Made by a program: the position numbers and the translations under genes
The notes under the pieces: model-generated
What the model was told of the DNA's origin: nothing
The model's database searches: none
What the model saw: only the letters and a program-made list of their open reading frames with translations
Source: an uncultured Eubacteriales bacterium
GTDB lineage: Bacteria; Bacillota; Clostridia; Oscillospirales; Acutalibacteraceae
Length of the DNA: 13,652 nt
Reading direction: 5' to 3'
Assembly (NCBI GenBank): GCA_934643185.1
Contig: CAKUBN010000058.1
Span: 1-13,652 of the forward strand
Shown: piece after piece, positions 13,116 through 13,652 of the stretch
Layout: every line of letters begins with the position of its first letter
Position numbering within the stretch: the first letter of the stretch is position 1

Positions 13116-13652
13116 TTATTCATGTCGCAAAGCATCGATCGGGTTCAGGTTTGCCGCCTTGAAGGAGGGAAGAAGCCCGAAGATGATGCCGATGACCATG
13201 GAAAACACCACGGCAATAATGATGGAAGGCACGCTGATGGCAACCGGAGCAGACGTCACGCGCGATATGATTTCCGCAAGGCCGATACCGGCACCCACGC
13301 CCACAATGCCGCCAAGGCTTGTCAACACAGCGGCTTCCGTTAAGAACTGCCACAGAATGCGGCTCTTTTTCGCGCCGATGGCTTTTTTCAGACCGATCTC
13401 TCGCGTACGTTCCGTAACGGAAACGAGCATGATGTTCATAACGCCGATACCGCCGACAAGCAGGGAGATGCTCGCAATCCAGATGAGCTGCGAATTTGTG
13501 GAGCTGCTGAGATCCTGCAAGTCCTGCGCCTGCTTTAAAAGATCCTGTGCCTGATACTTGATCTCGCTGTTCGTCACGTTCGCGTTCATGATCTCCGCCA
13601 CAGCCTTGCCAGCATCCGTCATGGCTTCCGTATTGGAAACGCGAATGGCCAC
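13116..13652 (-). CDS. MacB/FtsX-type ABC transporter permease, C-terminal part (truncated by window edge)
   Basis: The visible 178 codons are the C-terminal half; the frame is open to the window edge, and the GTG there is not a real start. A periplasm-type extracellular region (to about residue 50, helical with several Gln/Asp) precedes three transmembrane spans. The first span leads into GGIGVMNIMLVSVTERTREI and GLKKAIGAKK, the cytoplasmic coupling helix hallmark of the FtsX/MacB permease family. The last two are ALTSLGGIVG-like and IIAVVFSMVIGIIFGLLP, and the end is PIDALRHE, the usual MacB-type tail. Such permeases pair with a LolD/MacB-like ATPase, probably encoded further along the minus strand outside the window. 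They export peptides or drugs, or act as mechanotransmission complexes. Substrate is unknown. Confidence 0.93.
   Translation of the reverse strand: MAIRVSNTEAMTDAGKAVAEIMNANVTNSEIKYQAQDLLKQAQDLQDLSSSTNSQLIWIASISLLVGGIGVMNIMLVSVTERTREIGLKKAIGAKKSRILWQFLTEAAVLTSLGGIVGVGAGIGLAEIISRVTSAPVAISVPSIIIAVVFSMVIGIIFGLLPSFKAANLNPIDALRHE

Overview
The window looks like a chromosomal segment of a Gram-positive, moderately GC-rich Clostridia (Bacillota), most likely a gut Oscillospiraceae/Ruminococcaceae-type organism. The basis is the canonical ctsR-mcsA-mcsB-clpC order, AAAGGAGG-like ribosome binding sites, consensus sigma-A promoters, a sortase-type APKTG anchor and a cyclophilin lipoprotein. The taxonomic call is inference; no rRNA or other marker is present.

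Region 1 (1-5120): one very large cell-wall-anchored surface protein behind a perfect TTGACA-17-TATAAT promoter. The leader carries two GTTAG/CTAAC inverted repeats, one of them a 12-bp palindrome with the AGCGCT centre typical of LacI-family operators. The gene is broken into two reading frames by a one-base frameshift at about 2419-2420. Removing one T restores a protein of about 1600 residues: signal peptide, about nine tandem beta-rich modules, a DUF3783-like domain, a FIVAR-like helical segment, a fibronectin III domain, a Pro/Glu stalk with an exact 81-bp tandem repeat, and a C-terminal sortase signal. It ends at a rho-independent terminator shared with a convergent small gene.

Region 2 (5140-5330, minus): an uncatalogued-looking 48-residue membrane miniprotein, extremely rich in Cys and Gly, with a near-perfect ribosome binding site.

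Region 3 (5464-10252, plus): the class III heat-shock operon. A consensus promoter is immediately followed by a perfect CtsR heptad-repeat operator, then ctsR (repressor), mcsA (zinc-finger activator), mcsB (protein arginine kinase) and clpC (AAA+ unfoldase). Together they form the self-regulated arginine-phosphorylation and ClpCP degradation system. The operon closes with a very strong, probably bidirectional hairpin.

Region 4 (10264-11184, minus): a stand-alone protein with S1/OB-fold RNA-binding repeats, convergent with clpC and divergent from the next cluster.

Region 5 (11316-13100, plus): a likely three-gene unit encoding a cyclophilin-type peptidyl-prolyl isomerase lipoprotein, a thioredoxin and a 4-hydroxybenzoyl-CoA-type thioesterase, ended by a strong terminator.

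Region 6 (13116-13652, minus): the C-terminal part of a MacB/FtsX-type ABC transporter permease that runs off the window edge.

No tRNA, rRNA, CRISPR array or insertion sequence was seen.
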